Origin: Flavobacterium amniphilum
GTDB taxonomy: Bacteria; Bacteroidota; Bacteroidia; Flavobacteriales; Flavobacteriaceae
NCBI RefSeq assembly: GCF_023634845.1
Contig: NZ_JAMLJL010000002.1
Span: forward strand, 124,001-188,000
Direction of reading: 5' to 3'
DNA: 64,000 bases
Positions 1 through 9,975 of this stretch are shown piece by piece (position 1 is the stretch's first letter; each line of letters opens with the position of its first letter). Both the position numbers and the translations under genes were made by a program. A model generated the notes under the pieces. That model saw nothing but the letters and a program-made list of their open reading frames with translations. It searched no databases and was not told the origin of the DNA.

Positions 1-1142
1 ATGAATCCTGAATTCAATCCCGGATCACTAACCAGGAATGCAGGCAATTCTCTCAAACCAGAAATCAACTGATAGGTTCTTCTTTCTGAAATACTTCCTA
101 ATTCTGCTAATGCCAATCCAAGGAAATCAAGTGCTAAAGCCAAAGGCTGTCCATGGAAATTTCCTCCCGAAATAATTAAATCATCTTCATAAAAGATATT
201 GGGATTATCCGTAACTGAATTTATTTCCGTTTTGAAAACCTTTTTAACATAATCGATGGTATCTTTCGATGCTCCATGCACTTGTGGAATACAACGGAAT
301 GAATATGGATCCTGAACATGTTTCTTAGGTTGCTTGATAATCTGGCTTCCGTCCAGTAAATCCTGGAAACGCTGTGCTGTCACAATTTGACCTTTATGCG
401 GACGTACCATGTGGATTAATTCATTGAATGGCTCGATTCTTCCGTCAAAACCTTCTAATGAAATTGCTCCGATAACATCGGCTAAATAGGAATACTTGAT
501 AGCCTTTAGCAAAGTATAACATCCGTAGGCACTCATAAACTGGGTCCCATTCAATAAAGCCAGACCTTCTTTAGATTTCAAAGCAATTGGTTCCCAGCCC
601 ATCTTGGCCAAAACTTTTGAAGCCGGCTGACGGAATCCGTCAACATAAACCTCACCTTCTCCAATCAAAGGAAGACATAAATGTGCCAATGGAGCTAAAT
701 CTCCCGAAGCTCCCAACGATCCTTGGGTGTAAACAACAGGTAAAACATCATTATTATAAAAATCAATCAATCGCTCAACTGTTTGTAATTGAACGCCTGA
801 ATTTCCATAACTCAAGGATTTGATTTTTAATAACAACATGATTTTAACCACTTCATGAGGTACTTCGTCTCCCGTACCACAGGCGTGAGATTTCATTAAG
901 TTTTCCTGAAGCTTTGTCAGGTTTTCGTTTGAAATTTTAATATTGTATAAAGAACCAAAACCGGTATTGATCCCATAAATAGGATCGGTTTGTGATTCCA
1001 TTTTTTTGTCAAGATATGCACGGCATTTTTCAATGTTTACGCGGGCTTCTTCCGATAATTGTAGTGTGAAATTTTGTGAAACGATTTCATGAAGCAATTC
1101 TAATGAAAACACATCAGAACTGATATAATGTACTGTATCCAT
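1..1142 (-). CDS. hutH: HAL/PAL-family ammonia-lyase (histidine ammonia-lyase-like), C-terminus cut by window edge
   Basis: About 380 N-terminal residues are present; family members are about 500 residues, so the C-terminal quarter lies outside the window. The ATG at 1142-1140 gives a protein starting MDTVHYISSD. Visible family motifs are YGINTGFG near residue 56 and the MIO-cofactor triad Ala-Ser-Gly at about 145-147 in the context GSLGASGDLAPL, followed by the conserved LLNGTQ region. The family removes ammonia from histidine, phenylalanine or tyrosine without an oxidised cofactor; the MIO group forms autocatalytically from ASG. Histidine is the usual substrate in this phylum, but the sequence alone does not exclude another aromatic amino acid. 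It is divergent from the next gene, and no other hut gene is visible. Confidence 0.85.
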   Translation of the reverse strand, partial: MDTVHYISSDVFSLELLHEIVSQNFTLQLSEEARVNIEKCRAYLDKKMESQTDPIYGINTGFGSLYNIKISNENLTKLQENLMKSHACGTGDEVPHEVVKIMLLLKIKSLSYGNSGVQLQTVERLIDFYNNDVLPVVYTQGSLGASGDLAPLAHLCLPLIGEGEVYVDGFRQPASKVLAKMGWEPIALKSKEGLALLNGTQFMSAYGCYTLLKAIKYSYLADVIGAISLEGFDGRIEPFNELIHMVRPHKGQIVTAQRFQDLLDGSQIIKQPKKHVQDPYSFRCIPQVHGASKDTIDYVKKVFKTEINSVTDNPNIFYEDDLIISGGNFHGQPLALALDFLGLALAELGSISERRTYQLISGLRELPAFLVSDPGLNSGF

Positions 1143-1239
1143 CTTAGTTAGTTAAATTGGACTCCAAAATTCAGTAAAAAAGCAGTGAAATCAAAATAAA
1201 TATTAGGAATTAATTAAGATTTATAATTCTCTTAATTCC

Positions 1240-1247
1240 TATATTTG
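1240..1247 (+). promoter_or_regulatory. Bacteroidota -7 box TATATTTG
   Basis: Matches TAnnTTTG, 20 bases before the start of the thioredoxin-like gene. An imperfect inverted repeat (GGAATTAA near 1206 and TTAATTCC near 1232) lies just upstream and could be an operator; the -33 element is not clear. Confidence 0.5.
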
Positions 1248-1267
1248 ATTCAATAAACAACATAACT

Positions 1268-2632
1268 ATGAAAAATACAATTTATGCATTGTTTGCATTA
1301 CTCATATCCTTCAATGCATTTTCCAAGGAAAAGATATCACTTTCGGGAAAAATAACAAATTCGGTTGACAATAAACTGACAATTAAAGGCGAATCATTTG
1401 AAAAAGCAATTACCTTAAAGGCTGATGGTTCATTTACCGAATCTTTTGAAATAGATTACAACGGAAGTTATACTTTAATGACTAAAAATGCCCGTATTCC
1501 TCTGTATTTGGGAAAAGGCTCAAAACTAGTGATTAATGCAGATGATAAAGACTTTGTAAAAACACTTAAATTTTCAGGTGCCGGTGCAGTCGAGAATACA
1601 TTTTGGCAACAAAAAAACGAATCCGTTAATAAAAGTCTAGGCAATCAGACTGAATTTTATTCACTTGAAGAGACAGCTTATATAAATAAAGTTAAAGAAG
1701 TAAAAAACAACATTTTAACCATTTACAGTTCTACAAAATTTACAGATAGTTCCTTTAAAGCAAATGAAAAGAAAAACATTGATTACTTTGAATTGCTACA
1801 ATATTTGATATACCCGCAGTATCACGCCCATTATGCTAAAAAAGAAGGATTTACCCCTTCAGCTACATTCCCAAAATTGGATCCTGCTTTTGATTTGGAC
1901 AACAACAATGAGTATTTGTTTTCAAACTCATACAAACAACTGGTATTCAATAGTTTTAGTTATAAAATTGCTGAATTAGCCGGTAAAGAAGCTGAATATA
2001 CTTCTCAATATTCATTACCGGAATTAAAAAAAATAAAAAGTCCAGCAATCAGAGCATCGCTTATCCAGACAATCGCATATGAAGTAAGTGCCGGCAATCC
2101 TGACGCAGAAAAACTTTACAATGAATTGATTGTATTATCTTCTGATGCCAAATTCAAAGAAAGTCTGACCGCCAAATTCAACCAAATCAAAACCCTTACT
2201 CCCGGAAAAACATCTCCAGTTTTCGATTATGAAAACTTCAAAGGTGGAAAAACTTCATTAGAGAGTTTGAAAGGTAAGTACGTTTACATTGACGTATGGG
2301 CAACCTGGTGCGGGCCTTGTCGCCGTGAAATTCCTTCACTTCAAAAAGTAGAAGAAGAATACAAAGGAAAAAATATCGAATTTGTCAGTTTATCAATAGA
2401 TCAGAAAAAGGATTATGACAAATGGCGCAAAATGGTAGAAGAAAAATCATTAGGCGGAATTCAATTATTTGCTGATAATGATTGGAATTCTCAATTTGTA
2501 AAAGAGTATGCCATCGAAGGTATTCCTCGTTTTATTTTAGTTGATCCAAACGGAAATATTGTATCAGCCGATGCTCCACGCCCTTCCGATCCGAAACTGA
2601 TAACAAAATTCAAGGAATTGGGAATCAAATAA
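1268..2632 (+). CDS. Exported TlpA-like thioredoxin-domain protein
   Basis: 454 residues. A cleavable signal peptide is visible (MKNTIYALFALLISFNAFS), so the protein works outside the cytoplasmic membrane. Residues about 20-310 form a long N-terminal region typical of Bacteroidota thiol-disulfide oxidoreductases (beta-rich start, then helical). Residues about 315-454 are a TlpA/ResA-type thioredoxin fold with the active site WCGPC (Cys348, Cys351) and the cis-Pro segment GIPRFILVD. The likely role is reduction or repair of disulfides in envelope proteins; the natural partner is unknown. It is monocistronic between its own -7 box and a strong bidirectional terminator. Confidence 0.85.
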   Translation: MKNTIYALFALLISFNAFSKEKISLSGKITNSVDNKLTIKGESFEKAITLKADGSFTESFEIDYNGSYTLMTKNARIPLYLGKGSKLVINADDKDFVKTLKFSGAGAVENTFWQQKNESVNKSLGNQTEFYSLEETAYINKVKEVKNNILTIYSSTKFTDSSFKANEKKNIDYFELLQYLIYPQYHAHYAKKEGFTPSATFPKLDPAFDLDNNNEYLFSNSYKQLVFNSFSYKIAELAGKEAEYTSQYSLPELKKIKSPAIRASLIQTIAYEVSAGNPDAEKLYNELIVLSSDAKFKESLTAKFNQIKTLTPGKTSPVFDYENFKGGKTSLESLKGKYVYIDVWATWCGPCRREIPSLQKVEEEYKGKNIEFVSLSIDQKKDYDKWRKMVEEKSLGGIQLFADNDWNSQFVKEYAIEGIPRFILVDPNGNIVSADAPRPSDPKLITKFKELGIK

Positions 2633-2667
2633 TAAAAAAAGAGCTTCACTTTGAAGCTCTTTTTTTA
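2633..2667. terminator. Bidirectional intrinsic terminator
   Basis: Stem GAGCTTCA/TGAAGCTC with a 3-base loop, flanked by A7 on the left and T7 on the right, between the convergent thioredoxin gene and leuB. Confidence 0.9.
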
Positions 2668-2698
2668 TTGGTTTTTATGATCTCTCAGAATTCGAAAA

Positions 2699-3820
2699 CT
2701 ACATGAAAACCGATTTTCCCAAATGTACATTTTCATAATTGATATAATTATCGGAATCTCCTTTATTCAAAATAGCATTTGCAATATAATCACCTACATA
2801 ATCGGTTCCAAAATAAGAATCTTTATTTAAATCAGATGTAACTATGCCCAATTCGATTGCTTTTTCTACGGCTCTCCTAACCGCAGAAGCTTCTTCGGTT
2901 AAATCAAAATGATCCAGTAACATTGCAGTACTCAAGATAGAAGCCACAGGATTAGCAATATTCTTTCCCTTTGCCTGCGGATAAGATCCATGAATAGGTT
3001 CAAATAAAGCGTTTTCATAACCAACCGATGCAGAGGCCAGCAAACCTATTGATCCTCCAATAACACTTCCTTCATCAGAAATAATATCTCCAAACATATT
3101 TTCAGTCAGAATAACATCAAACTGTTTTGGATTCAAAATCATTTGCATGGCAGCATTATCCACAAAAAGAAAATCTACTATAACTCCAGGATATTCATTG
3201 GCTAAATTAGTCACCACTCTTCGCCACAATCTGGAAGATTCAAGTACATTAGCCTTATCAACAAGTGTCACTTTATTACTTCTGGTTTGTGCCGCTTTGA
3301 ATGCCAAATGCGCAATTCTTTCAATTTCAAATTGGGAATATTCACATAAATCAGAAGCAACAGTAGCATCTTCATTTATTTTTTTTTCACCAAAATAAAT
3401 CCCACCTGTTAATTCCCGGTAAATAAGCATATCAGTTCCTTCAATAATATTTCTTTTTAAAGGTGATTGATCCAATAAAGTTGGGTATGCTTTTACCGGT
3501 CTTATATTGGCAAATAATCCCAATTCTTTTCTTAACCGTAACAATCCTTGCTCAGGACGTACTTTGGCATTTGGGTTATTATCATATTTTGGATCTCCGA
3601 TGGAGCCAAAAAGTACCGCATCTGATTTTTTACATAGATTAAGTGTTTTTTCAGGCAATGGGCTTCCGGTTTCATCAATGGCAATGGCACCTACAAGAGC
3701 TTCTTCAATTTCAAAATGATGCCCAAAAATTTCTGCTATTGTATTTAAAACTTTCACGGATTGTTGACTTACTTCAGGGCCAATTCCGTCTCCCGGCAAT
3801 AATGCAATTTTTAATCTCAT
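2699..3820 (-). CDS. leuB: 3-isopropylmalate dehydrogenase
   Basis: 373 residues, full length for the family. Catalyses NAD-dependent oxidation and decarboxylation of 3-isopropylmalate to 2-oxoisocaproate, the third step of leucine synthesis. Visible motifs are LLPGDGIGPEV at the N-terminus, the metal/substrate segment ENMFGDIISDE and the NAD-binding EPIHGSYPQAKGKNIANP. It is the last gene of the leuA-leuC-leuD-leuB unit, 12 bases after leuD. Confidence 0.96.
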   Translation of the reverse strand: MRLKIALLPGDGIGPEVSQQSVKVLNTIAEIFGHHFEIEEALVGAIAIDETGSPLPEKTLNLCKKSDAVLFGSIGDPKYDNNPNAKVRPEQGLLRLRKELGLFANIRPVKAYPTLLDQSPLKRNIIEGTDMLIYRELTGGIYFGEKKINEDATVASDLCEYSQFEIERIAHLAFKAAQTRSNKVTLVDKANVLESSRLWRRVVTNLANEYPGVIVDFLFVDNAAMQMILNPKQFDVILTENMFGDIISDEGSVIGGSIGLLASASVGYENALFEPIHGSYPQAKGKNIANPVASILSTAMLLDHFDLTEEASAVRRAVEKAIELGIVTSDLNKDSYFGTDYVGDYIANAILNKGDSDNYINYENVHLGKSVFM

Positions 3821-3832
3821 GTTTATCGTTAT

Positions 3833-4438
3833 TTAGAAATGAGTGGATTCAGCAATCCTTTTATTTTCAAATTCTTCAATCTTAGCTTTATTACTGATTA
3901 AAAAATCTATATCGTCAAAATCGTTTATCAGACATATTTTTTTGTAAGCATCAATCTCAAACGTCTCTGATAAATCTAAATTTTCCACACTGATTGTCTG
4001 TTGTTCTAAATCAACAATCAAATTCGTTTTCGGTATAGCTTCAATTATATCAAGTAGACTTTTTAAAAAACCAGCTGAAACCTGAACCGGTAACAATCCG
4101 TTATTGAGTGCATTTCCTTTGAAAATATCAGCGAAATAGCTCGAAACAATTACTTTAAAGCCATAATCTGTTAGCGCCCAAGCCGCATGTTCCCTACTAC
4201 TTCCGCATCCAAAATTATCTCCGGCTATCAAAATACTCCCTCCAAAAATTTTACTGTTTAACACAAAATGTGGAATTGCATTGTTATCGGCATCATAGCG
4301 CCAGTCCCTGAATAAATTATTTCCAAAACCGGCTTTATCAGTTACTTTCAGGAAACGGGCCGGAATAATTTGGTCTGTATCAATATTTTCCGTGCGTAGC
4401 GGAATAGCAGTCGATTTTAAATTTACAAATTTTTCCAT
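3833..4438 (-). CDS. leuD: 3-isopropylmalate dehydratase small subunit
   Basis: 201 residues. Swivel-domain partner of LeuC; together they isomerise 2- to 3-isopropylmalate. Characteristic segments are [17 protein letters not shown] and the loop [15 protein letters not shown]. Its ATG directly follows the leuC stop codon with no gap, which fits translational coupling and 1:1 subunit synthesis. Confidence 0.96.
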   Translation of the reverse strand: MEKFVNLKSTAIPLRTENIDTDQIIPARFLKVTDKAGFGNNLFRDWRYDADNNAIPHFVLNSKIFGGSILIAGDNFGCGSSREHAAWALTDYGFKVIVSSYFADIFKGNALNNGLLPVQVSAGFLKSLLDIIEAIPKTNLIVDLEQQTISVENLDLSETFEIDAYKKICLINDFDDIDFLISNKAKIEEFENKRIAESTHF

Positions 4439-5824
4439 TTAATTCATTTGTTGGATAATGTCTATTATTTTTCCTTCTATGGCTGTCGCAGCTGCAATTA
4501 AAGGGCTTGCCAATAAAGTTCTGGAACCTTGTCCCTGTCTCCCTTCAAAATTCCGGTTGGAAGTTGCTACACAATATTCTCCTGCAGGTATTTTATCATT
4601 GTTCATGGCTAAACAAGCAGAACATCCCGGTTGGCGAATTTCAAATCCGGCCGCTTCAAAAACAGCTGTAAGCCCTTCACTACTTATCTGTTTGGCAACC
4701 TGCTGCGAACCCGGGACAATTAAGGCAGTAACATTTTCTGCTTTTTTCTTTCCTTTAATATAATTAGCTGCAACCCTGAAATCTTCGATTCGTGAATTCG
4801 TACAACTTCCGATAAAAACATAATTAATGGGTTTGTTAATTAATGATTCACCTTTTTCAAATCCCATGTAAGCCAATGATTTTTCAAAAGATTCTCCTTC
4901 TAAAACGGGGATGTTTTCATTGATTTTTATTCCCATTCCCGGATTTGTACCATAGGTAATCATAGGAGAAATATCAGATGCATCAAAATGGTATTCTTTA
5001 TCAAAAACAGCACCTTCATCTGTTGGTAACGTTTTCCAATAAGTAATCTTTTGTGTTAATTCATCGCCTTTTGGTGCAAACTTTCTATCTGTTATATAAT
5101 TAAATGTTGTTTCATCCGGTGCAATCATCCCTCCTCTTGCTCCCATTTCGATACTCATGTTGCAGACGGTCATTCGGCCTTCCATACTCATTTCCCTGAA
5201 AACATTTCCGGCATATTCACAGAAATAACCCGTACCTGAATTGGTTCCAATTTTTGAAATGATGTAGAGGATAACATCTTTAGGCAAAACACCTTTCGCC
5301 AATTTTCCGTTGACGTTTACACGCAAACTTTTAGGCTTATTCAACAATAAACACTGACTTGCAAACACTTGCGCAACCTGACTCGTTCCAATACCAAATG
5401 CGATAGTTCCAAAAGCACCATGCGTAGATGTATGGCTGTCTCCACAAACCATTGTCATTCCCGGTAGGGTAATTCCAAGTTCAGGAGCCATTACATGGAC
5501 AATACCCTGGTATTCATGCCCCAAACCATACAAAGTGATGTTGTTTTTTATACAATTATTGGTTAATTGCTCAATTTGATTTCGGGCTAATGGATCAGTG
5601 ATGGGCAAATGCTGGTCTAATGTAGCTACGTTATGATCGGTAGTAGCAACAATTTGTTCTGGTCTGAAAATCGGAATGGAACGTTCTTCCAATTCAGCAA
5701 AAGCTTGCGGACTTGTCACTTCATGAATCAAATGTTTGTCAATATATAATATCTCAGGGCCATTGGGCACAGTTGCCACCACATGACTGTCCCATACTTT
5801 ATCAAATAATGTTCTCTTTTTCAT
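4439..5824 (-). CDS. leuC: 3-isopropylmalate dehydratase large subunit
   Basis: 461 residues, aconitase superfamily. The three cysteines for the 4Fe-4S cluster are visible in the CTNSR segment and in the later CSAC segment. It also shows the [12 protein letters not shown] signature. It isomerises 2-isopropylmalate with LeuD. The gene starts 4 bases after the leuA stop. Confidence 0.96.
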   Translation of the reverse strand: MKKRTLFDKVWDSHVVATVPNGPEILYIDKHLIHEVTSPQAFAELEERSIPIFRPEQIVATTDHNVATLDQHLPITDPLARNQIEQLTNNCIKNNITLYGLGHEYQGIVHVMAPELGITLPGMTMVCGDSHTSTHGAFGTIAFGIGTSQVAQVFASQCLLLNKPKSLRVNVNGKLAKGVLPKDVILYIISKIGTNSGTGYFCEYAGNVFREMSMEGRMTVCNMSIEMGARGGMIAPDETTFNYITDRKFAPKGDELTQKITYWKTLPTDEGAVFDKEYHFDASDISPMITYGTNPGMGIKINENIPVLEGESFEKSLAYMGFEKGESLINKPINYVFIGSCTNSRIEDFRVAANYIKGKKKAENVTALIVPGSQQVAKQISSEGLTAVFEAAGFEIRQPGCSACLAMNNDKIPAGEYCVATSNRNFEGRQGQGSRTLLASPLIAAATAIEGKIIDIIQQMN

Positions 5825-5828
5825 ATTA

Positions 5829-6995
5829 TTATGCTAAAAGTCCTACTTTACTCATCTCAATAATCCGATGAACATCCTGATCGATTACCTCCCTCTTTTT
5901 GTCAGCAAATTTTAAAAATTCCTGATAAACAATATCTAATTGAAGCTTAGTCAACTCATAACCTATTTTTTTTGCCCTATAAGCCAAAGCAGCCCTGCCA
6001 CTTCGTGCTGTAAGGATAATAGAAGATTCTGTCACACCTACATCTGCAGGATTTATAATTTCATACGTTTCCCTGTTTTTTATGACTCCATCCTGATGAA
6101 TGCCTGAGCTATGTGCAAAAGCATTTGAGCCAATAATGGCTTTATTCGCCTGAACAAACATTCCCATACTTTCAGAGACCAATTTGCTTGTATCACTTAA
6201 TAATTTTGAATTAATATTGGTGTCAAAACCCAACTTTGAATGCTGACGCAAAATCATAACAACTTCTTCTAAGGCCGTATTCCCGGCTCTTTCACCAATT
6301 CCGTTGATGGTACATTCAATCTGTCTGGCTCCGTTAATTATCCCTGAAATGGAATTAGCAGTAGCCAATCCCAAATCATTATGACAATGACATGAAAGAA
6401 TTGCTCTTTCAATTCCAATTACATTTTCCTTAAGGTATTTAATTTTTGCACCATACTCTTCCGGAAGGCAATATCCTGTAGTATCAGGAATATTGAGTAC
6501 GGTTGCGCCTGCTTTTATAGCTTCCGAACAAACTTTTGCCAAAAATTCATTATCAGTTCTTCCTGCATCTTCTGCATAAAATTCTACATCATCCACAAAA
6601 GTTTTGGCGTAAGTAATTGCTTCAGCAGCACGTTCAATAATTTGTTCCCTGCTTGCATTAAACTTATGCTTAAGATGTGAATCTGATGTACCGATGCCTG
6701 TATGAATACGAGGTTTTTTAGCACTTTTCAAAGCTTGGGCTGCAACTTCAATGTCATTTTTTACTGCTCTGGTTAAAGCACAAACCGAAGCATTTTTTAC
6801 TAATTTAGAAATAGCTTCTACAGAAGTATAATCGCCAGGACTTGAAACCGGGAAACCCGCTTCGATAACATCAACCCCAAGTTCATCCAAGCGTCGTGCT
6901 ATAATCAATTTTTGCTCTGTATTCAATTTACAACCCGGCACTTGTTCGCCATCCCGAAGTGTTGTATCAAATATTTGTATCTTCTGATTTTTCAT
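5829..6995 (-). CDS. leuA: 2-isopropylmalate synthase (short form)
   Basis: 388 residues. Condenses acetyl-CoA with 2-oxoisovalerate, the committed step of leucine synthesis. Motifs: [14 protein letters not shown] at the N-terminus (metal/substrate site), [11 protein letters not shown], and the metal-binding [14 protein letters not shown]. The protein ends shortly after the catalytic and linker domains, so the C-terminal LeuA regulatory domain of canonical ~510-residue enzymes is absent; feedback inhibition by leucine may be weak or work differently. First gene of the leu unit. A homocitrate- or citramalate-type activity is less likely given the leuCDB context. Confidence 0.9.
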   Translation of the reverse strand: MKNQKIQIFDTTLRDGEQVPGCKLNTEQKLIIARRLDELGVDVIEAGFPVSSPGDYTSVEAISKLVKNASVCALTRAVKNDIEVAAQALKSAKKPRIHTGIGTSDSHLKHKFNASREQIIERAAEAITYAKTFVDDVEFYAEDAGRTDNEFLAKVCSEAIKAGATVLNIPDTTGYCLPEEYGAKIKYLKENVIGIERAILSCHCHNDLGLATANSISGIINGARQIECTINGIGERAGNTALEEVVMILRQHSKLGFDTNINSKLLSDTSKLVSESMGMFVQANKAIIGSNAFAHSSGIHQDGVIKNRETYEIINPADVGVTESSIILTARSGRAALAYRAKKIGYELTKLQLDIVYQEFLKFADKKREVIDQDVHRIIEMSKVGLLA

Positions 6996-7030
6996 ACTTA
7001 TTTTTTTGCTAAATCATGTTTCATTCAATA

Positions 7031-7038
7031 CAAATTTA
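7031..7038 (-). promoter_or_regulatory. Bacteroidota -7 box for the leu unit
   Basis: Reads TAAATTTG on the minus strand, about 35 bases before the leuA start. No convincing -33 TTG at the expected distance. No attenuator-like hairpin fits in the short leader. Confidence 0.45.
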
Positions 7039-7150
7039 TACTTTGCGATACTCGACGAACCCATTTTCATAATTGGTTTTACAGTACCAAATCAAAAAAC
7101 AAAAACCATAAATAACTAAAAAACAATCACTTACAAATAACAATTTTACA

Positions 7151-8695
7151 ATGGCCAACCTTTCAAAAGATAATTTATTTGTACTTATCAAATCACTTTC
7201 AAAATCTGAAAAAAGACATTTTACGCTTTATGTAAACCGTTTAGGAATTAATCTTGACGCTAAATTTTTGGTACTTTTTAATCTTTTAGATAAAATGCCT
7301 AACTACAATGAGGATGAAATTTTAAAAAATAAAAACATTACTAAGCTGCAACTATCAAATTTGAAAGCGCATTTATACAAACAAATTTTGGTTAGCTTAC
7401 GAATGAATCCTGTTAACCAGAATATCCGTATACAGATCAGGGAGCAACTTGATTTTGCGACTATTTTGTATCAAAAAGGACTCTATAAACAGAGTTTAAA
7501 AATTTTGGATAAAGTAAAAGCTATCGCATTGGAAAATGATGAAAAAATCATTGCTTCAGAAATTGTTGAATTGGAAAAAGTTATAGAATCCCAATATATC
7601 ACCCGAAGTATTGTGGGCAGGGCTGATGAATTGATTCAACAAACAAAAGAATTGAGTAAACTAAACGTCACCGCCAGTGTATTATCGAATTTGTCCTTAC
7701 AACTGTACAGCATCATGCTTAAAAGTGGCTATGCCAAAAGTGATTTGGAAATGAATGAAATCACAGAATTTTTCAACAAAGAGCTTCCTGAATATCAAAT
7801 TAACGAGCTAGGATTCAGAGAAAAATTATGGCTTTACAAAGCTCATTTGTGGCATAGTTTCCTAATTCAGGATTTCTTGTCATGCTATAAGTTTTCAAGC
7901 AAATGGGTCAATTTATTCCATAAGAATGAGTTCATGATCCACGCAAATCCAGTTTGGTATATAAAAGGAAACAGCTATCTTTTAGAGAGTTTGTATCTAA
8001 TTAAGCATAAATCAAATTACAAAAAAGCATTGGAGCGTTTTGAAGAAACCATTGATTCTGAAGATTTTCCTAAAAATGATAATTTAAAGTCTCTCAGTTT
8101 GCTTTGTATTTATAGCAGCAAGTTTAATCTACATTTTTTAGAAGGCGATTTTGAAAGAGGTTTATACTTAGTTGATGAGATATTAAAAGCTCTAAAAAAG
8201 CATGAAGACAGAATTGATGAACATCATATTATGGTCTTTTATTACAAAATTGCCTGTCTCTATTTTGGTTCAGGCAATAATAGAAAATGCATTGAATACA
8301 CTAAAAAAATAATAGAAAACAAAAACCTTAGCATGCGGGAAGACTTAATGTGTTTTGCCCGCATATTAAGTTTAGTTGCTCATTATGAATCTGGTATGGA
8401 TTATCATTTAGAAATTCAGTTAAAGAGTACTTATAAATTTTTGATTAAAATGAACGATTTACATGACGTACAATATGAAATAATCAAATTCTTAAAAAAA
8501 TTAGGTACAATTTACCCGCATCAATTAAAGTCGGAATTCAAAAAATTGCATTTACAATTGCAGAATCTCGAAAATCATCCTTATGAAAAAAGAGCATTCC
8601 TTTACTTAGATATTATTTCCTGGTTGGAAAGCAAGATAGAAAACAAACCAGTTGCGAAAATTATACAGGAAAAATCCAAGAAATTGGTTCGTTAA
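7151..8695 (+). CDS. Conserved helical protein of unknown function
   Basis: 514 residues with no signal peptide or membrane segment. The whole length is alpha-helical in character, with repeated Leu/Lys/Tyr-rich helices about 30-40 residues apart, as in TPR-like solenoids (for example around KQSLKILDKVKAIALENDE and ALERFEETIDSE). I do not recognise a catalytic motif. It lies between the leu and ilv units, transcribed against them, and shares a terminator with ilvA. A scaffold or regulatory role is possible from the fold, but no function can be assigned. Confidence 0.7.
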   Translation: MANLSKDNLFVLIKSLSKSEKRHFTLYVNRLGINLDAKFLVLFNLLDKMPNYNEDEILKNKNITKLQLSNLKAHLYKQILVSLRMNPVNQNIRIQIREQLDFATILYQKGLYKQSLKILDKVKAIALENDEKIIASEIVELEKVIESQYITRSIVGRADELIQQTKELSKLNVTASVLSNLSLQLYSIMLKSGYAKSDLEMNEITEFFNKELPEYQINELGFREKLWLYKAHLWHSFLIQDFLSCYKFSSKWVNLFHKNEFMIHANPVWYIKGNSYLLESLYLIKHKSNYKKALERFEETIDSEDFPKNDNLKSLSLLCIYSSKFNLHFLEGDFERGLYLVDEILKALKKHEDRIDEHHIMVFYYKIACLYFGSGNNRKCIEYTKKIIENKNLSMREDLMCFARILSLVAHYESGMDYHLEIQLKSTYKFLIKMNDLHDVQYEIIKFLKKLGTIYPHQLKSEFKKLHLQLQNLENHPYEKRAFLYLDIISWLESKIENKPVAKIIQEKSKKLVR

Positions 8696-8725
8696 AAAAG
8701 GGATAGATTTTTGAATCTATCCCAT
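8694..8725. terminator. Terminator after ilvA (and the convergent helical protein)
   Basis: Ten-pair stem GGGATAGATT/AATCTATCCC with a 4-base loop. A T6 run follows on the minus strand, so it is strongest for ilvA. Confidence 0.88.
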
Positions 8726-8730
8726 CTATA

Positions 8731-9975
8731 TCAAGCAATTAACTGAGTATATAAATCCTCCTTTTCATTAAGATAACGGTACTGAAAGCCATACTTATTC
8801 ATTTTATCCATAATCGTACTTATATCATCTTTATTTTTCAGTTCAAGACCAACAAGTGCAGGCGCCAGTTCCCTATTATTTTTCTTCGTAAATTGGAAGA
8901 ATGTAATATCATCATCAGCACTTAAAATTTCATTTACAAATTCTTTCAAAGCACCCGGACGCTGCGGAAACTGAATCATAAAATAATGCTTTAATCCTTC
9001 GTGCAAAAGTGAACGTTCCTTAATTTCTTCCGTCCGCTCAATATCATTATTGCTTCCACTTACAATGCAAACCACATTTTTCCCCTTGATTTTCTCTTTA
9101 TAGAAATCCAATGCTGCAATTGCAAGTGCCCCTGCGGGTTCTACTACAATTGCTTCTTCGTTATACAAGCGCAAAATTGTCGTACAGACTTTACCTTCAG
9201 GAACCAGAATGATGTCATCCAAATTATCCTTGCAAATTTCATAATTTAGCTTCCCCACTTGTTTTACAGCAGCTCCGTCAACAAATTTATCAATGGTTTC
9301 AAGAGGAACTACTTTTCTGTTTTCAATTGCAAATTTCATAGAAGAAGCTCCCAAAGGTTCAACGCCTATAATTTTTGTTTCCGGACTTAATTCTTTAAAA
9401 ACAGTGGATAATCCGGCAGATAAACCACCACCGCCAACGGGAACAAATACATAATCAAGAGGTGAATTAAACATCTCTAAAATTTCAAGTCCGACTGTGC
9501 CTTGTCCAGCAATAACATCAATATCATCAAAAGGATGTACAAATGTTTTATTATGCTCATCAGCAAATTTCAAAGCGCTCAAATAAGCATCATCAAAAGT
9601 ATCACCAATCAGAACAATTTCAACATAATCCTTCCCAAAAGATTTAACCTGTTTTACTTTTTGGTTCGGAGTGGTTTTTGGCATATAAATAACACCTTTA
9701 ATTTGTAATAAACAGCATGAAAATGCCACACCCTGTGCATGATTTCCCGCACTGGCACATACAATACCATTACTCTTTTCATCGTTTGATAACAAACTGA
9801 TCTTATTGTAAGCTCCCCTGATTTTATACGAACGTACCATTTGCAGGTCTTCTCTTTTTAATAATACCCGAGCCGAAAATTCATCCGATATATTTTTGTT
9901 TTCGAGTAAAGGAGTAGTTTCCACTACTCCTTTTAATTTCTCTTTTGCTTTTACTATTTCATTTAATAAATTCAT
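8731..9975 (-). CDS. ilvA: Threonine ammonia-lyase (threonine dehydratase)
   Basis: 414 residues. PLP enzyme converting threonine to 2-oxobutyrate, the entry to isoleucine synthesis. The PLP lysine lies in REDLQMVRSYKIRGAYN, and the phosphate loop is SAGNHAQGVA. The C-terminal ~90 residues (from about HYFMIQFPQRPGALKEF) form a single ACT-like regulatory domain, the short form of the enzyme. Last gene of the ilv operon; its start overlaps the ilvC stop by one base. Confidence 0.95.
   Translation of the reverse strand: MNLLNEIVKAKEKLKGVVETTPLLENKNISDEFSARVLLKREDLQMVRSYKIRGAYNKISLLSNDEKSNGIVCASAGNHAQGVAFSCCLLQIKGVIYMPKTTPNQKVKQVKSFGKDYVEIVLIGDTFDDAYLSALKFADEHNKTFVHPFDDIDVIAGQGTVGLEILEMFNSPLDYVFVPVGGGGLSAGLSTVFKELSPETKIIGVEPLGASSMKFAIENRKVVPLETIDKFVDGAAVKQVGKLNYEICKDNLDDIILVPEGKVCTTILRLYNEEAIVVEPAGALAIAALDFYKEKIKGKNVVCIVSGSNNDIERTEEIKERSLLHEGLKHYFMIQFPQRPGALKEFVNEILSADDDITFFQFTKKNNRELAPALVGLELKNKDDISTIMDKMNKYGFQYRYLNEKEDLYTQLIA

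Noticed and set aside
587..823. Plus-strand ORF of 78 codons.
   Set aside because: Shadow of the ammonia-lyase gene on the other strand, which has intact family motifs.
6996..7030. Tiny ORF (MKHDLAKK) before leuA as a leucine leader.
   Set aside because: Only one Leu codon and no terminator between it and leuA.
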